The translations under genes were made by a program, and so were the position numbers. From Gemella massiliensis (GTDB lineage Bacteria; Bacillota; Bacilli; Staphylococcales; Gemellaceae), in the NCBI RefSeq assembly GCF_900120125.1, contig NZ_LT635545.1, positions 397,895 through 461,894 of the forward strand: a stretch of DNA of 64,000 bases, in the 5' to 3' direction. Within the stretch, counting starts at the first letter, position 1. Each line of letters opens with the position of its first letter. The notes beneath the pieces are model-generated. The model was not told the DNA's origin. It ran no database searches and worked only from the letters and a program-made list of their open reading frames with translations. Below, in pieces: positions 19,669-28,508 of this stretch.

Positions 19669-19687
19669 AATGATAATAATTATCATT
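19669..19687. promoter_or_regulatory. Fur/PerR-family operator upstream of nox
   Basis: AATGATAATAATTATCATT is a perfect 9-1-9 palindrome. Its core TGATAAT-A-ATTATCA is the 7-1-7 box of Fur-family regulators. It lies 30 bp before the nox ATG, where a bound repressor would block the promoter. Fur, Zur and PerR boxes differ by few bases, so which regulator binds is open. The rest of 19688-20001 has no gene. Confidence 0.7.
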
Positions 19688-19954
19688 ACCGCCATTATAC
19701 TCAGAATTAAATTCAATTACAAATTTACCGCTCATAAAAATAAGATAAATTTTAAAAAATTATTTTAATGGCATATTTTTGTATCTGTATTACTTCTGTA
19801 TTAAAATTTTTTTAATAATCCCATTATCTAAAACTATAGATGTAGATTAAAAACAAATTGTCTGTATTAATAATTATTAATATCTGTATTAACGAAACAT
19901 TAAATTAACTTTAAAAAATAAAAAATTATTAATGCTAATTATGTTTAAAATTAA

Positions 19955-19998
19955 ATAAAAAAGCAAATGATTTTTTGTATCATCGCCTTTTTGTGTAA
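19955..19998 (-). terminator. probable terminator of the small membrane-anchored protein gene
   Basis: On the minus strand AAAAGGCGATGAT pairs imperfectly with ATCATTTGCTTTTTT, directly after the stop codon. Confidence 0.55.
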
Positions 19999-20001
19999 CT
20001 A

Positions 20002-20388
20002 TTATGTCATCATGCTATTGTTGTTATCAGATTTTAATAACTTTTCCAATTCTTTTGAATACTCGATTTTTTCTATATTATAGGTATTTTCTCTTGGGAT
20101 GATAAGAGTATTAATGTTAAACCTAGAATTATCATTTATAATCAATCTGGTAAAAATTTTCTCACCGACACCTCGAATACTTTCGTAATCTATTGCATAA
20201 TTTTTTATTTTAGATTTTGTTGTAAAAGCCTGTTTATCTTTTTCTAAAATTATTTTTTTATACAAACCTTTTGTATCAGCAGTTTTTACCGTTTTAATTA
20301 TTTCTTTGTACCTAGGGTTATTTTTCATATAAATAACTCCCCCAATAGCAACAATAAAAGCAAACGTTCCGACTATTCTTTTTTTCAT
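20002..20388 (-). CDS. small membrane-anchored hypothetical protein
   Basis: 128 residues from ATG 20388, chosen because AAGGAGGGG lies 6 bases upstream; the longer frame has no comparable site. An N-terminal hydrophobic helix (residues ~5-20, RIVGTFAFIVAIGGVIYM) is followed by a basic, Lys-rich soluble part, so it is probably a membrane-tethered or exported protein. I do not recognise the family. The segment IDYESIRGVGEKIFTRLIINDN resembles PH-like (bPH) folds in pattern only. Single gene, with the divergent lipoprotein gene on its far side. Confidence 0.65.
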   Translation of the reverse strand: MKKRIVGTFAFIVAIGGVIYMKNNPRYKEIIKTVKTADTKGLYKKIILEKDKQAFTTKSKIKNYAIDYESIRGVGEKIFTRLIINDNSRFNINTLIIPRENTYNIEKIEYSKELEKLLKSDNNNSMMT

Positions 20389-20722
20389 ATTATACCCCTC
20401 CTTAAACATTATTTTAATTTTCAAAATTTTCAAATCTAACCAATGGTGAATTTATTAGTTAACCATTATAATATATCTTTTTTATATTTTTTTCAACTAT
20501 TTTATTATATATTTTAGACTATAAAATAATTAATCGCTATTATTACAAGTTTTAAATAATGCTATTTTAGATTATGAAATAAATATTTTATAGTGAATTA
20601 TTTATATTATATTGTGAAAATTTAATTTTAATTAATTTTTTCATCAGTCGAAGGTTTTCTAGCTATAATAGTCATTATATGCTAAAATACATAGTAACAT
20701 ACACAGAACAAGGAGAAAAAAT

Positions 20723-21523
20723 ATGCCAAAAAACATCAAACGTAGTATCGCTGTTTTTTTCACTTTAACTTTAACAGTCGTACTGAGTGCTTGTAGCATG
20801 TTACAGTTCAATAAATCAGCCGAAAACATTTTAAATAAAACGGCAGACACAGCTAAAAGTATAAAAAATACCGATTTTATTTCTACTAATGTTTCTGAAA
20901 TAGTAAACGGTGAACAAACTCATAAAGTCGACAGCAAAATTTCCGGTTCTATTATTTTTGAACCATTCACTTTAAAAACTATCTCCGAAACTAAATCACA
21001 AAGTACAACCCAAAAATCTGAACTTTATGTCAAAGATAATGTTATTTACACAAAATCTTTTGAACAAAATAGTTGGATTAAAAACTCCAACGACAACGTT
21101 ATGTCGCAATTTCAAAATCTAAAGAACATTGCTTACTCTGAAAAAATTTTTGAATTTTATAAGAAACTTGCCAAAGATTTTAAAGTAACTGAAGAAAATG
21201 GAAATTACGTACTTACTTATTCGGGAAGTGGCGAACAGTTTAAAGAACTCATGGTAGAAATTGTTAATTCTGCTTCTGGTTCTCAGCAAGTCGACACCAA
21301 TACATTTAATGACGTTAACTTTAAAAATGTTTCTATTAGATATGTTATAACAAAAAAATTTATACCTGTTGATATTGAAACAACTATGGATCTTGAGATT
21401 AAAAACAACATCGGTTCAGCTATGAAACTAACTCAAAAAACTTCCTATACTAATGTAAATAAGGTATCGGACATTTCCCTACCTGATGACGTAAAAAATG
21501 CAACCGAATTAAAAACAGATTAA
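20723..21523 (+). CDS. DUF6612-like lipoprotein
   Basis: A 266-residue lipoprotein. The signal peptide ends in VVLSAC (Cys23), after which come amphipathic strands typical of LolA/LppX-like lipoproteins (STNVSEIVNGEQTHKVDSKISG, SELYVKDNVIYTKSFEQNSWIK). The pattern of an exported beta-rich protein measuring 'YVKDN-VIYTK...W' is shared with the DUF6612 family in Bacillota; the function is unknown. The start ATG has AAGGAG 7 bases upstream. Single gene with its own terminator, lying just upstream of the glmS leader but not co-transcribed with it. Confidence 0.8.
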   Translation: MPKNIKRSIAVFFTLTLTVVLSACSMLQFNKSAENILNKTADTAKSIKNTDFISTNVSEIVNGEQTHKVDSKISGSIIFEPFTLKTISETKSQSTTQKSELYVKDNVIYTKSFEQNSWIKNSNDNVMSQFQNLKNIAYSEKIFEFYKKLAKDFKVTEENGNYVLTYSGSGEQFKELMVEIVNSASGSQQVDTNTFNDVNFKNVSIRYVITKKFIPVDIETTMDLEIKNNIGSAMKLTQKTSYTNVNKVSDISLPDDVKNATELKTD

Positions 21524-21536
21524 TATTTTTTAATTA

Positions 21537-21568
21537 ACCTAAATTTCAAAACAAGAAATTTAGGTTAA
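21537..21568 (+). terminator. terminator of the DUF6612-like gene
   Basis: Perfect hairpin AACCTAAATTTC / GAAATTTAGGTT with a 7-base loop, followed by AATTTAGTTTT. Confidence 0.85.
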
Positions 21569-21595
21569 TTTAGTTTTCTGGAAATATTAAATCTA

Positions 21596-21624
21596 TTTAC
21601 ATATTTATTTTTATATGTTATATT
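21596..21624 (+). promoter_or_regulatory. glmS promoter
   Basis: TTTACA (21596-21601), 17-bp spacer, TATATT (21619-21624). The predicted RNA start is about 40 bases before the ribozyme cleavage site. Confidence 0.65.
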
Positions 21625-21673
21625 ATTGTCATATAATCATGATATGAAAGGAAGAAAATTATTTACAATTATA

Positions 21674-21965
21674 GCGCCCGAACTAAGCACCAACGATTAA
21701 CAGGAGCTTAGTTGACGAGGAAAAAAGTTATCGAAAATTCGGCGGATGCTTTTTCGGAAAATGGAATTTCGTTAAATGCTGTACAAAGGTGTACTTTCAC
21801 TACAAAAGCAGTATTATTTCCCATATATTATTTTACAAACATTGCTATTAGGCTTGTTGCTATTCTTAGTGGTGAAATACTGGCTTCACCTGAGATTATA
21901 AGCTCAGATGAACCTTAAGAAATCCACTGCGTAGCAGTTAGTTCTTAAGGTTGCCACACCACTAT
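21674..21965 (+). ncRNA. glmS self-cleaving ribozyme (glucosamine-6-phosphate riboswitch)
   Basis: The hallmark core is present: ATA then GCGCCCGAACTAAGC, the matching GCTTAGTTGACGAGG, and downstream TATCGAAAATTCGGCGGATGC. By homology cleavage falls between 21673 and 21674. Distal stems are visible (for example AACCTTAAGAA pairing with TTCTTAAGGTT near 21912-21955). When GlcN6P is plentiful the RNA cuts itself and the glmS message is degraded. It lies between the promoter at 21600 and glmS at 22093. The 3' boundary is approximate. Confidence 0.95.
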
Positions 21966-22092
21966 AGAATTAGCAACAAAAAAATTTTGTATATAAATAT
22001 GTAAAATAATATATACTTTAATATATAATCTAAAACTATAATTTACTTAGTTTTATAAATAATTTAGGAAAAAGCAAGGAGATTTTATATAT

Positions 22093-23895
22093 ATGTGTGG
22101 AATCGTAGGATTTATCGGAGAAGATAATGGAGTAAAATTTTTAATTGACGGGCTTAGCAGTCTTGAGTATCGTGGCTATGACTCTGCCGGTATTGCCGGA
22201 ATAGTTGATAAAGAAGCTAAGGTTATTAAAACCGTCGGTCGTATTAAAAATCTTGAGAAATTAACACCTGCCGACCTTTATTTTAATATTGGAATCGGAC
22301 ATACACGTTGGGCGACCCACGGCGGCGTTAATGTAACAAACTCTCATCCTCACCAAAGTTTTAACAAACGTTTCGTTTTAGTTCACAACGGAGTTATTGA
22401 AAACTTTCAAGAGTTAAAAGACAGATTTTTTAAAGATGTTAATCTTGTTAGTGAAACTGATACGGAAGTAGTTGTTCAATTAATTCAAATTTATAGTGAT
22501 CGTGGCTTATCTACTAAAGACGCTTTTAAAAAAGCTATTTCTAAGCTACAAGGATCATACGCTTTATGCTTAATTGATACCGATGATAAAGATACCTTGT
22601 ATGTTGCAAAAAATAAAAGTCCACTCTTAGTCGGACTTGGAGATAACTCTACTAACTATGTTGGTAGCGACGCTCTTGCAATGATTAAATACACTAACAA
22701 CTTTTTAGAAATTAATGACGGTGAAGTCGTTATTGTGAAAAAAGACAATGTAACTATTGAAGATAAAGACGGCAAAATCATAAAACGTAAACCTTTCTCT
22801 ACTAACTTAAATGCGGGTGAAATTGACAAAGGTATTTACGAACATTATATGATTAAAGAAACAAACGAACAAGTCAGAGCAATGCGTAATATCATCTCTC
22901 ATTACTTTAATGGACATGATGTAAATATTGATACAGAAATAATTAATCACATTAAAGATGCTGACAGATTATATATTATCGGTTGTGGTACCAGCTACAA
23001 CGCCGGCTTGGTAGGTAGAAATTATTTTGAAAAATGGGCAGGTATTCCAACAGAAGTTCACCTAGCTAGTGAATTTGCCTACAATGTACCACTCTTATCG
23101 AAAAAACCAATGTTTATTTTCTTATCACAATCAGGAGAAACTGCGGATTTACGTGCCGTTCTTACTAAACTTCGCAGCGTAAACTCCAACTATAAATTCT
23201 TGGTATTAACTAATGTTGATTCTTCTACATTAAGCCGTGAATGTGATTATACTTTACTTCTTCATGCCGGTGTTGAAATCGCCGTAGCATCTACTAAAGC
23301 ATATACTTCACAAATAGCAATACTAAGTATTTTAGCATATGAAGTAGCAACAAGACGTAACAGTAAACCGAAACTTGATATTGAAAAAGAATTATCAGTA
23401 GTAACCTCAGCTATTGAATCTATCCTTGATGATACCAAAACTATTAAAAAATTGGCAGAAGAGTTATTTACAGAACGAAACGCATTTTATATCGGTCGTG
23501 GCATTGATTATTATAGTGCCTGTGAAGCCGCTCTTAAACTTAAAGAAGTTTCTTATATTCAAACAGAAGGTTTTGCCGGTGGAGAACTAAAACACGGAAC
23601 AATCGCTCTTATCGAAGAAAAAACTCCGGTAGTAGCTTTAATTACCAGCACAAAACTGGATCTTAATACCCGAAGCAATGTCAGTGAAGTAGCAAGCCGT
23701 GGTGCAAATACTCTAATTATCACATTGGAAAAATTAGCACGAAAAGGCGACTACGCTATTCCAAATGTTAACGAAGACCTTGCACCTATTGCAAGTATTG
23801 TTGTAACGCAATTATTCGCTTACTATGCAGCTGTCGGCCGTGGACTTGATGTTGATAAACCACGTAATCTGGCAAAATCAGTAACTGTTGAATAA
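22093..23895 (+). CDS. glmS: glutamine-fructose-6-phosphate aminotransferase
   Basis: A 600-residue enzyme making glucosamine-6-phosphate from fructose-6-phosphate and glutamine, the entry to peptidoglycan and amino-sugar synthesis. The N-terminal glutaminase has Cys2 as nucleophile (MCGIVGFIG), plus GHTRWATHG and the NGVIEN segment. Two SIS sugar-isomerase domains follow (SQSGETADLR and the second block around GRGIDYYSACEAALKLKE), ending in the conserved DKPRNLAKSVTVE tail. AAGGAG lies 12 bases before ATG. Expression is controlled by the ribozyme just upstream. Single gene with a strong shared terminator. Confidence 0.98.
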   Translation: MCGIVGFIGEDNGVKFLIDGLSSLEYRGYDSAGIAGIVDKEAKVIKTVGRIKNLEKLTPADLYFNIGIGHTRWATHGGVNVTNSHPHQSFNKRFVLVHNGVIENFQELKDRFFKDVNLVSETDTEVVVQLIQIYSDRGLSTKDAFKKAISKLQGSYALCLIDTDDKDTLYVAKNKSPLLVGLGDNSTNYVGSDALAMIKYTNNFLEINDGEVVIVKKDNVTIEDKDGKIIKRKPFSTNLNAGEIDKGIYEHYMIKETNEQVRAMRNIISHYFNGHDVNIDTEIINHIKDADRLYIIGCGTSYNAGLVGRNYFEKWAGIPTEVHLASEFAYNVPLLSKKPMFIFLSQSGETADLRAVLTKLRSVNSNYKFLVLTNVDSSTLSRECDYTLLLHAGVEIAVASTKAYTSQIAILSILAYEVATRRNSKPKLDIEKELSVVTSAIESILDDTKTIKKLAEELFTERNAFYIGRGIDYYSACEAALKLKEVSYIQTEGFAGGELKHGTIALIEEKTPVVALITSTKLDLNTRSNVSEVASRGANTLIITLEKLARKGDYAIPNVNEDLAPIASIVVTQLFAYYAAVGRGLDVDKPRNLAKSVTVE

Positions 23896-23918
23896 GTAAT
23901 TTATAATAATTTTAATAT

Positions 23919-23947
23919 CCCCTCAAAACATGAACCGTTTTGAGGGG
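23919..23947. terminator. bidirectional terminator between glmS and the Cna-type adhesin
   Basis: Perfect 11-bp arms CCCCTCAAAAC and GTTTTGAGGGG with a 7-base loop, between convergent genes. Confidence 0.9.
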
Positions 23948-23971
23948 ACTTATTTTAACCTTAATATGTAT

Positions 23972-26629
23972 CTATTTTATATATTTTCTTTTTATTACAA
24001 ACGCCAATATTAATCCAAAAATACCCAAAACGAAGTTACTGTTGGGAACTTCCCCTGTGTTTGGCAATTTAGTAATTTTTTTATTTTTTTTCGGAATATT
24101 ATCCTTAGATTTTGGTGGTTGTTCTTCTTTATCTGTCGGCTTATCGGGTGTTGGCGGTGTTGGGACTGGCGGTGTTGGGACTGGCGGTGTTGGGACTGGC
24201 GGTGTTGGAGCTGGTGGCGCTGGAACAGGTGGCGTTGGTGTTGGTGGCGTTGGAACAGGTGGCGTTGGTGTTGGTGGCGTTGGAACAGGTGGCGTTGGTG
24301 TTGGTGGCGTCGGTACAGGTGGGGTCGGGATTACTTCCCTATCATCAGTAACAACTAACTTTCCGTCCTTATACTCCGCTTTTCCACTTGTAAGTGTAGA
24401 ATGAATTGTTATCTTTCCTTTTTCATCTACGCTAAATATAAAATCTGTTACTGCTTTAAAGCCTGTTGGTGCAAATATTTCCCTAAAGGTATATTTCTTC
24501 CCTACTTCCAAATCTTTAATTGTATGATTTTTCCCTTTTTCAGTTATCCATTCATCTACTATTCTACCATCTTCACCCTCAAAAATTCGTATCTTCGCTC
24601 CAACTACTTCTGATATTGTTTTATCGTCGTTGAAACTTATTTTGCTTACTACTACATCTTTTTTCTTAGGTTTCGGCAATATTTCAGGAATATATTTATT
24701 ATCAATTACAAAATTATATTTTTTATACTCTGTAATACTAAATTGATATTTTTTATTATCTAAGCTAACGATATTATTTTGTTTAACGGTATTTAAATCC
24801 GGTCTAACTTCCGTAACGGTATATTTTATCTCTTGATTTTTACTATCAAATTTAGGAAGATTAGAAAATTCTACCTGCCAATTATTTTCAGGTTTTGCTA
24901 TTTGATGTTTATACTTATAAACTCCATTCTCAAGTAAAAATATTTCCACTTCTTTTGCCGCTTCACCGTTTGACCAAGTCTTTTGAGCCGTAACTTTAAC
25001 CTTTTTAGATTCTTTTAAAATATTCTTAATAGTGAAATTGTTATCTGAATTTTTTATATACTCAACATCAAATGTTTTTTCATTCAGTTGTATTTTTTTG
25101 TCAATTTCTCCTACTTCTCGAACTGTATAGACATGTTTTTTAACGTCTGTCCCTACTTTTTCGTATTCTTTTAAATCTGTAAAGGTATATGACCAATTAT
25201 TTGATTTATTCAGTTCTTTGACTTCTCCCTCTTTTACCCCGTCTTTATATAGTTGTACCAGTATTTTTTCTACAGGGTCTTTTAAATTTTCTCCTTTTTC
25301 ATCTTTAAATTCCTTATTCACATGGACATTTGTTCGTTTTACATCGTTATAAACTTTTAGAAGTTTCCCTACAATATCCGTATCTTTCATTTCAAATTCC
25401 ATGGTCTGAGCTGTCGCCGGATTAAAGTCAATCCAATTAGGCGCTTTAATCTCTTTTACTTTATATTTCCCAATAGGAAGATTTTTAATATTAGCGATAC
25501 CCTTATTATCTGTTTTTAAAATAATAGTATCTTTTCCGTCTATAATTGCCGAATTATCTTCTTTTTTTAGACTAAATTCAACGTCCGGTATTCCTATTGA
25601 TGTTCCTTTTAAATATTTTAAGATTTTTAGTTCGCCTTTTACAGTTCCCGTAACTTCACCGTCTGCATAAATATTTTTTACAGTATAGTTAAAATCTTTC
25701 CCCACTACTTTTTCTTTATTGTATTCGTGATACCATGCTTTTGATTTATTTACAAATTCTTTTTGATTTTTGTTTATTATTTTTGTTTTGTAGTAAATTG
25801 AAAAATGATTTAAAGAAGCATATCCCTGAGGTATGTATATTGATATTTTATTACCATTTACACTAATAGATGATCCTTTATAATAATGTGCAAATTCATT
25901 TAAGGCATTAGCTCCATTGAATATTTTAGAATGTGTCCCTTCAACTGTGATATAAAAACTGTTTTTAACAAGTTCTTGTCCACCTTGAATTTCATCCTCA
26001 ATCCTAATTTCTTTATTAACATGAGTTTTTCTCATATTTGCATTTAACCACCAATTAATATGCTCCGTATCTTGTGGATCTATATTACCTGTCTTGTAGT
26101 AAAATACACTTTCCGTTCCTGATTCCGGCTTGGTAACAGAAACCTGCACCCTTTTATTCCCCGAAACAATATCACCCGTCTTAATATCTTCTTTTGAAGT
26201 TTGAGTAGTGTTTCTTCCTGTAATTTCAAAAGTTGCCCAACCCTCTACATCATCTAAATTGTTAACTTTATCATTAAATCTAATTACAGCCTTATCTACA
26301 GTTACTTCCAAATCTGCCACATGCTGACCTTTAACTTCCAACTGTATTTTTTTACTATACCCTTCAAAAGTAGGTTGACCGGTTTTCTGCCAAGTAACCT
26401 CTATAAAATCTCCACCTTTAATATTATGAGCGGTGTTTTCTTTAAATTTTAATTGAACGGTAGTTCTCCCACCGTCTTGAATATTATTATTACTTACCGT
26501 TAAATCGGTAACAACTTTATCGCTTATATTATTTTCTTGTGCATAACTTTTACCAATTCCTAAAGAAGCACTTAGCGTAGTTAGTAAAAGTAATATACTT
26601 AATATACCTGCACTTAACTTATTTCGCAT
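23972..26629 (-). CDS. Cna-type collagen-adhesin-like LPXTG surface protein
   Basis: 885 residues. A signal peptide (to about KSYA) is followed by an N-terminal Cna/SdrG-like adhesive region with Ig-like subdomains (residues ~35-330), a SpaA/Cna-B module (GELKILKYLKGTSIGIPDVEFSL), and further Cna-B repeats (TNVHVNKEFKDEKGENLKD and VKVTAQKTWSNGEA). A membrane-proximal domain and a Pro-Thr-rich wall spacer of TPPVP/TPPTP repeats come next. It ends in LPNTG at residues 855-859, a hydrophobic helix and KRKYIK, the sortase A sorting signal. Likely role: binding of host matrix proteins; collagen is only the family guess. The Cna-B modules carry the Lys and Asn/Glu pattern used for isopeptide bonds. 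Single gene. Confidence 0.92.
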   Translation of the reverse strand: MRNKLSAGILSILLLLTTLSASLGIGKSYAQENNISDKVVTDLTVSNNNIQDGGRTTVQLKFKENTAHNIKGGDFIEVTWQKTGQPTFEGYSKKIQLEVKGQHVADLEVTVDKAVIRFNDKVNNLDDVEGWATFEITGRNTTQTSKEDIKTGDIVSGNKRVQVSVTKPESGTESVFYYKTGNIDPQDTEHINWWLNANMRKTHVNKEIRIEDEIQGGQELVKNSFYITVEGTHSKIFNGANALNEFAHYYKGSSISVNGNKISIYIPQGYASLNHFSIYYKTKIINKNQKEFVNKSKAWYHEYNKEKVVGKDFNYTVKNIYADGEVTGTVKGELKILKYLKGTSIGIPDVEFSLKKEDNSAIIDGKDTIILKTDNKGIANIKNLPIGKYKVKEIKAPNWIDFNPATAQTMEFEMKDTDIVGKLLKVYNDVKRTNVHVNKEFKDEKGENLKDPVEKILVQLYKDGVKEGEVKELNKSNNWSYTFTDLKEYEKVGTDVKKHVYTVREVGEIDKKIQLNEKTFDVEYIKNSDNNFTIKNILKESKKVKVTAQKTWSNGEAAKEVEIFLLENGVYKYKHQIAKPENNWQVEFSNLPKFDSKNQEIKYTVTEVRPDLNTVKQNNIVSLDNKKYQFSITEYKKYNFVIDNKYIPEILPKPKKKDVVVSKISFNDDKTISEVVGAKIRIFEGEDGRIVDEWITEKGKNHTIKDLEVGKKYTFREIFAPTGFKAVTDFIFSVDEKGKITIHSTLTSGKAEYKDGKLVVTDDREVIPTPPVPTPPTPTPPVPTPPTPTPPVPTPPTPTPPVPAPPAPTPPVPTPPVPTPPVPTPPTPDKPTDKEEQPPKSKDNIPKKNKKITKLPNTGEVPNSNFVLGIFGLILAFVIKRKYIK
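24150..24335 (-). repeat. Pro-Thr wall-spanning repeat region
   Basis: Short degenerate tandem units of 15 and 30 bp (GGTGTTGGGACTGGC and GGCGTTGGTGTTGGT types) encode (TPPVP/TPPTP)n in the Cna-type adhesin. The region is far more GC-rich than its surroundings. Such spacers vary in copy number. Confidence 0.85.
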
Positions 26630-26667
26630 TATTTTTTAAATCCTTTCTGTCTTTCTTATTCCGTTTC

Positions 26668-26685
26668 TATAATTATTATCATTAT
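26668..26685. promoter_or_regulatory. weak Fur-type box upstream of the Cna-type adhesin
   Basis: CTATAAT-T-ATTATCA matches 12 of 14 positions of the TGATAAT-N-ATTATCA box at nox, 40 bp before the adhesin start. In such AT-rich DNA this may be chance. Confidence 0.3.
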
Positions 26686-26783
26686 TTTTTATTATATTTC
26701 TCTGTTATTAATCTATAATTTTTTTTTTAGCCATTTTTATTTCCTCACTTTTTGTTCTATTTTGTTGATATTCTAATATATAG

Positions 26784-26893
26784 ATAAGAAGGCGGCGGTT
26801 TTAAGTAAATTTCTTACTTAGCCCCACCCCTTCTTATGAGTGTGTTATAAATATCAGGATATAATTAGTTGCTAGGTCCACTAATTATCCTTT
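26784..26893 (+). ncRNA. candidate structured small RNA
   Basis: Two successive hairpins. The first pairs AAGAAGG with CCTTCTT, then GGTGG with CCGCC (one bulged G), and has an inner TAAGTAA/TTACTTA-type stem. The second is AGGATATAATTAGT / ACTAATTATCCT followed by TTTTTCATT, a terminator read on the plus strand. The first hairpin is the only GC-rich patch in the 26630-27237 gap. An upstream TTGTTG...TAATAT could act as a promoter. No ORF fits. It could instead act as an element in the divergent strand's leader. Confidence 0.45.
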
Positions 26894-27159
26894 TTCATTA
26901 TACAACTTTAATATGTAATAAGTGTGAAATTAAGAAAAAATAATATAGTTTTTCTCAAAAAATATTTATTCACATATTGTAAAATTAAGTTAGCTACAAA
27001 AAATAAAATACTTAGTAAAAGCAAAAACGTACAGTTAAGGGATTAATCTAAAAGCTAAAAATTCTAACCGAATTTTCTTATTACAAGTTAAATACATGAT
27101 TTACTTATTTGAAAATTCACTTTAAAATATCTTTCTCAAGTCTAATAAACTATACAAAA

Positions 27160-27204
27160 GCAGTCCGCCAAAATCAATTTCTAACTAAATTATATTTTTT
27201 AAAA
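27160..27204. repeat. dispersed ~50-bp repeat, copy 3
   Basis: Contains GCCAAAATCAATTTCTAACT, matching the core of the copy at 59938-59985. It lies downstream of the EEP-family gene terminator. Confidence 0.5.
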
Positions 27205-27237
27205 TTTCTTATTCTTATTACACCAACCACATTAAAA

Positions 27238-27275
27238 AACAAACCCTCTGCATAATTTAGCAAAGAGTTTGTTTC
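27238..27275 (-). terminator. terminator of the EEP-family gene
   Basis: On the minus strand AAACAAACTCTT pairs with AGAGGGTTTGTTT, followed by a T-run, 10 bp after the stop. Confidence 0.85.
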
Positions 27276-27284
27276 GCTTATATT

Positions 27285-28343
27285 TTATCCTTTTAGTTTA
27301 AATTTTAATCTTACAGGATTGTGATCACTGTAACGATAATCATATGGTAATGTTTCTACTGAACTTACTTCAATATTATCACTGGCTATATAACCGTCAA
27401 TAACAAATTCATAAATATCTTTTTCACCTTTTTTATACGGCTTATTAGTTAATCTCGCTGAATTTGTTCCATGATAGAGTTTAAAACTACTTGGTAATAA
27501 ACTTTTATCAAAATTCTCAGCACGCCATAAATCAAGAGGCACTTTTCCTAATTCTTCTTTTGATAATTCTCTAAGCGATTGGTTAAAATCCGCACCTACC
27601 AGTACATAGTTGCCTTTTTTATATTCTTTTTCTATAAATTCAACTAATTGCTTTGTCTGAGCAATTTTCCCTTTATTTCCTTTGTCATAGGCATCAAGGT
27701 GAGCATTAATAAGCACCAACTGTTTATCACTGTTGTTTATCTTACTGTAAATAACTGAAAAACCTCGTTTAAGATTGGCTATTTTTTCAGGAAAATTGAA
27801 CGGTATAGGCATTTGATAACGTTCAGCCTTATCTATATTATATTTGGTCGCTGTATAAATACCGCTATTTACCTTCCCAAGCGGCGGCAACGGGTACGGA
27901 ATATATTTTACCTTAAAATTATAAGCTAAAATACTATTTAACCCTAATTCCTTATTCAAATATTCTACCTGATTAATATTGTAACTTCGCTTTGAATCTT
28001 CGTCGATTTCTTGAATAAAAGTTATATCAGCATTTTCATTTTTTATTATTTTTGAAATATTTTCTAAATTTTCTTCAACATGGTTCTTATCCAAAGGTAA
28101 AACCATCTCTCCACCGTCCATAAAAAAGTCTTCATCTTTATCAAGCCCGGCATACCCTATATTCCAATCTAATGCACTGTAATCTTTGTTAAGTTCTACT
28201 ACCTTACCACCTGTTCCGACTACGGATAATTTTTCAATATCTTTCGGTTTATACTCCGTCGCCATTAAATAGCCGACCAACGCACCGAATAACAAAAGAC
28301 AGGTTAATATTGCATATAATATTATTTTTAAAATTTTCTTCAT
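27285..28343 (-). CDS. membrane-anchored endonuclease/exonuclease/phosphatase-family protein
   Basis: 352 residues. An N-terminal membrane helix (IILYAILTCLLLFGALVGYLM) is followed by an EEP-fold catalytic domain outside the membrane. Key family elements are visible: N in SALDWNIGY, E in ITFIQEIDEDSKRS, NAHLDAYDKGNKG, GADFNQS, and the final SDHNPVRLKF. The family includes nucleases, phosphodiesterases and sphingomyelinase-like enzymes that use Mg2+. An exported member may hydrolyse extracellular DNA or phospholipids, but the substrate cannot be read from the sequence. Single gene, intact. Confidence 0.85.
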   Translation of the reverse strand: MKKILKIILYAILTCLLLFGALVGYLMATEYKPKDIEKLSVVGTGGKVVELNKDYSALDWNIGYAGLDKDEDFFMDGGEMVLPLDKNHVEENLENISKIIKNENADITFIQEIDEDSKRSYNINQVEYLNKELGLNSILAYNFKVKYIPYPLPPLGKVNSGIYTATKYNIDKAERYQMPIPFNFPEKIANLKRGFSVIYSKINNSDKQLVLINAHLDAYDKGNKGKIAQTKQLVEFIEKEYKKGNYVLVGADFNQSLRELSKEELGKVPLDLWRAENFDKSLLPSSFKLYHGTNSARLTNKPYKKGEKDIYEFVIDGYIASDNIEVSSVETLPYDYRYSDHNPVRLKFKLKG

Positions 28344-28508
28344 GAATTTTCTCCTTAAAATATATCAAAATTAAATTTGAAATTTCTAAACTAAAAAGTT
28401 CTAAACAATCTCTTTATAATTTTTATCGTACTTTATTAAATATAATAACACTTATAAGAAAACGCATCTTATTTTTTTAAAATCATAATTTTTTCCGTTA
28501 AATTACAA

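Noticed and set aside
21712-21918. 68-residue ORF upstream of glmS
   Set aside because: It lies wholly within the glmS ribozyme, whose conserved core explains the sequence.
24150-24335. Gly/Val- or Trp-rich plus-strand proteins
   Set aside because: Antisense of the Pro-Thr spacer of the Cna-type adhesin.
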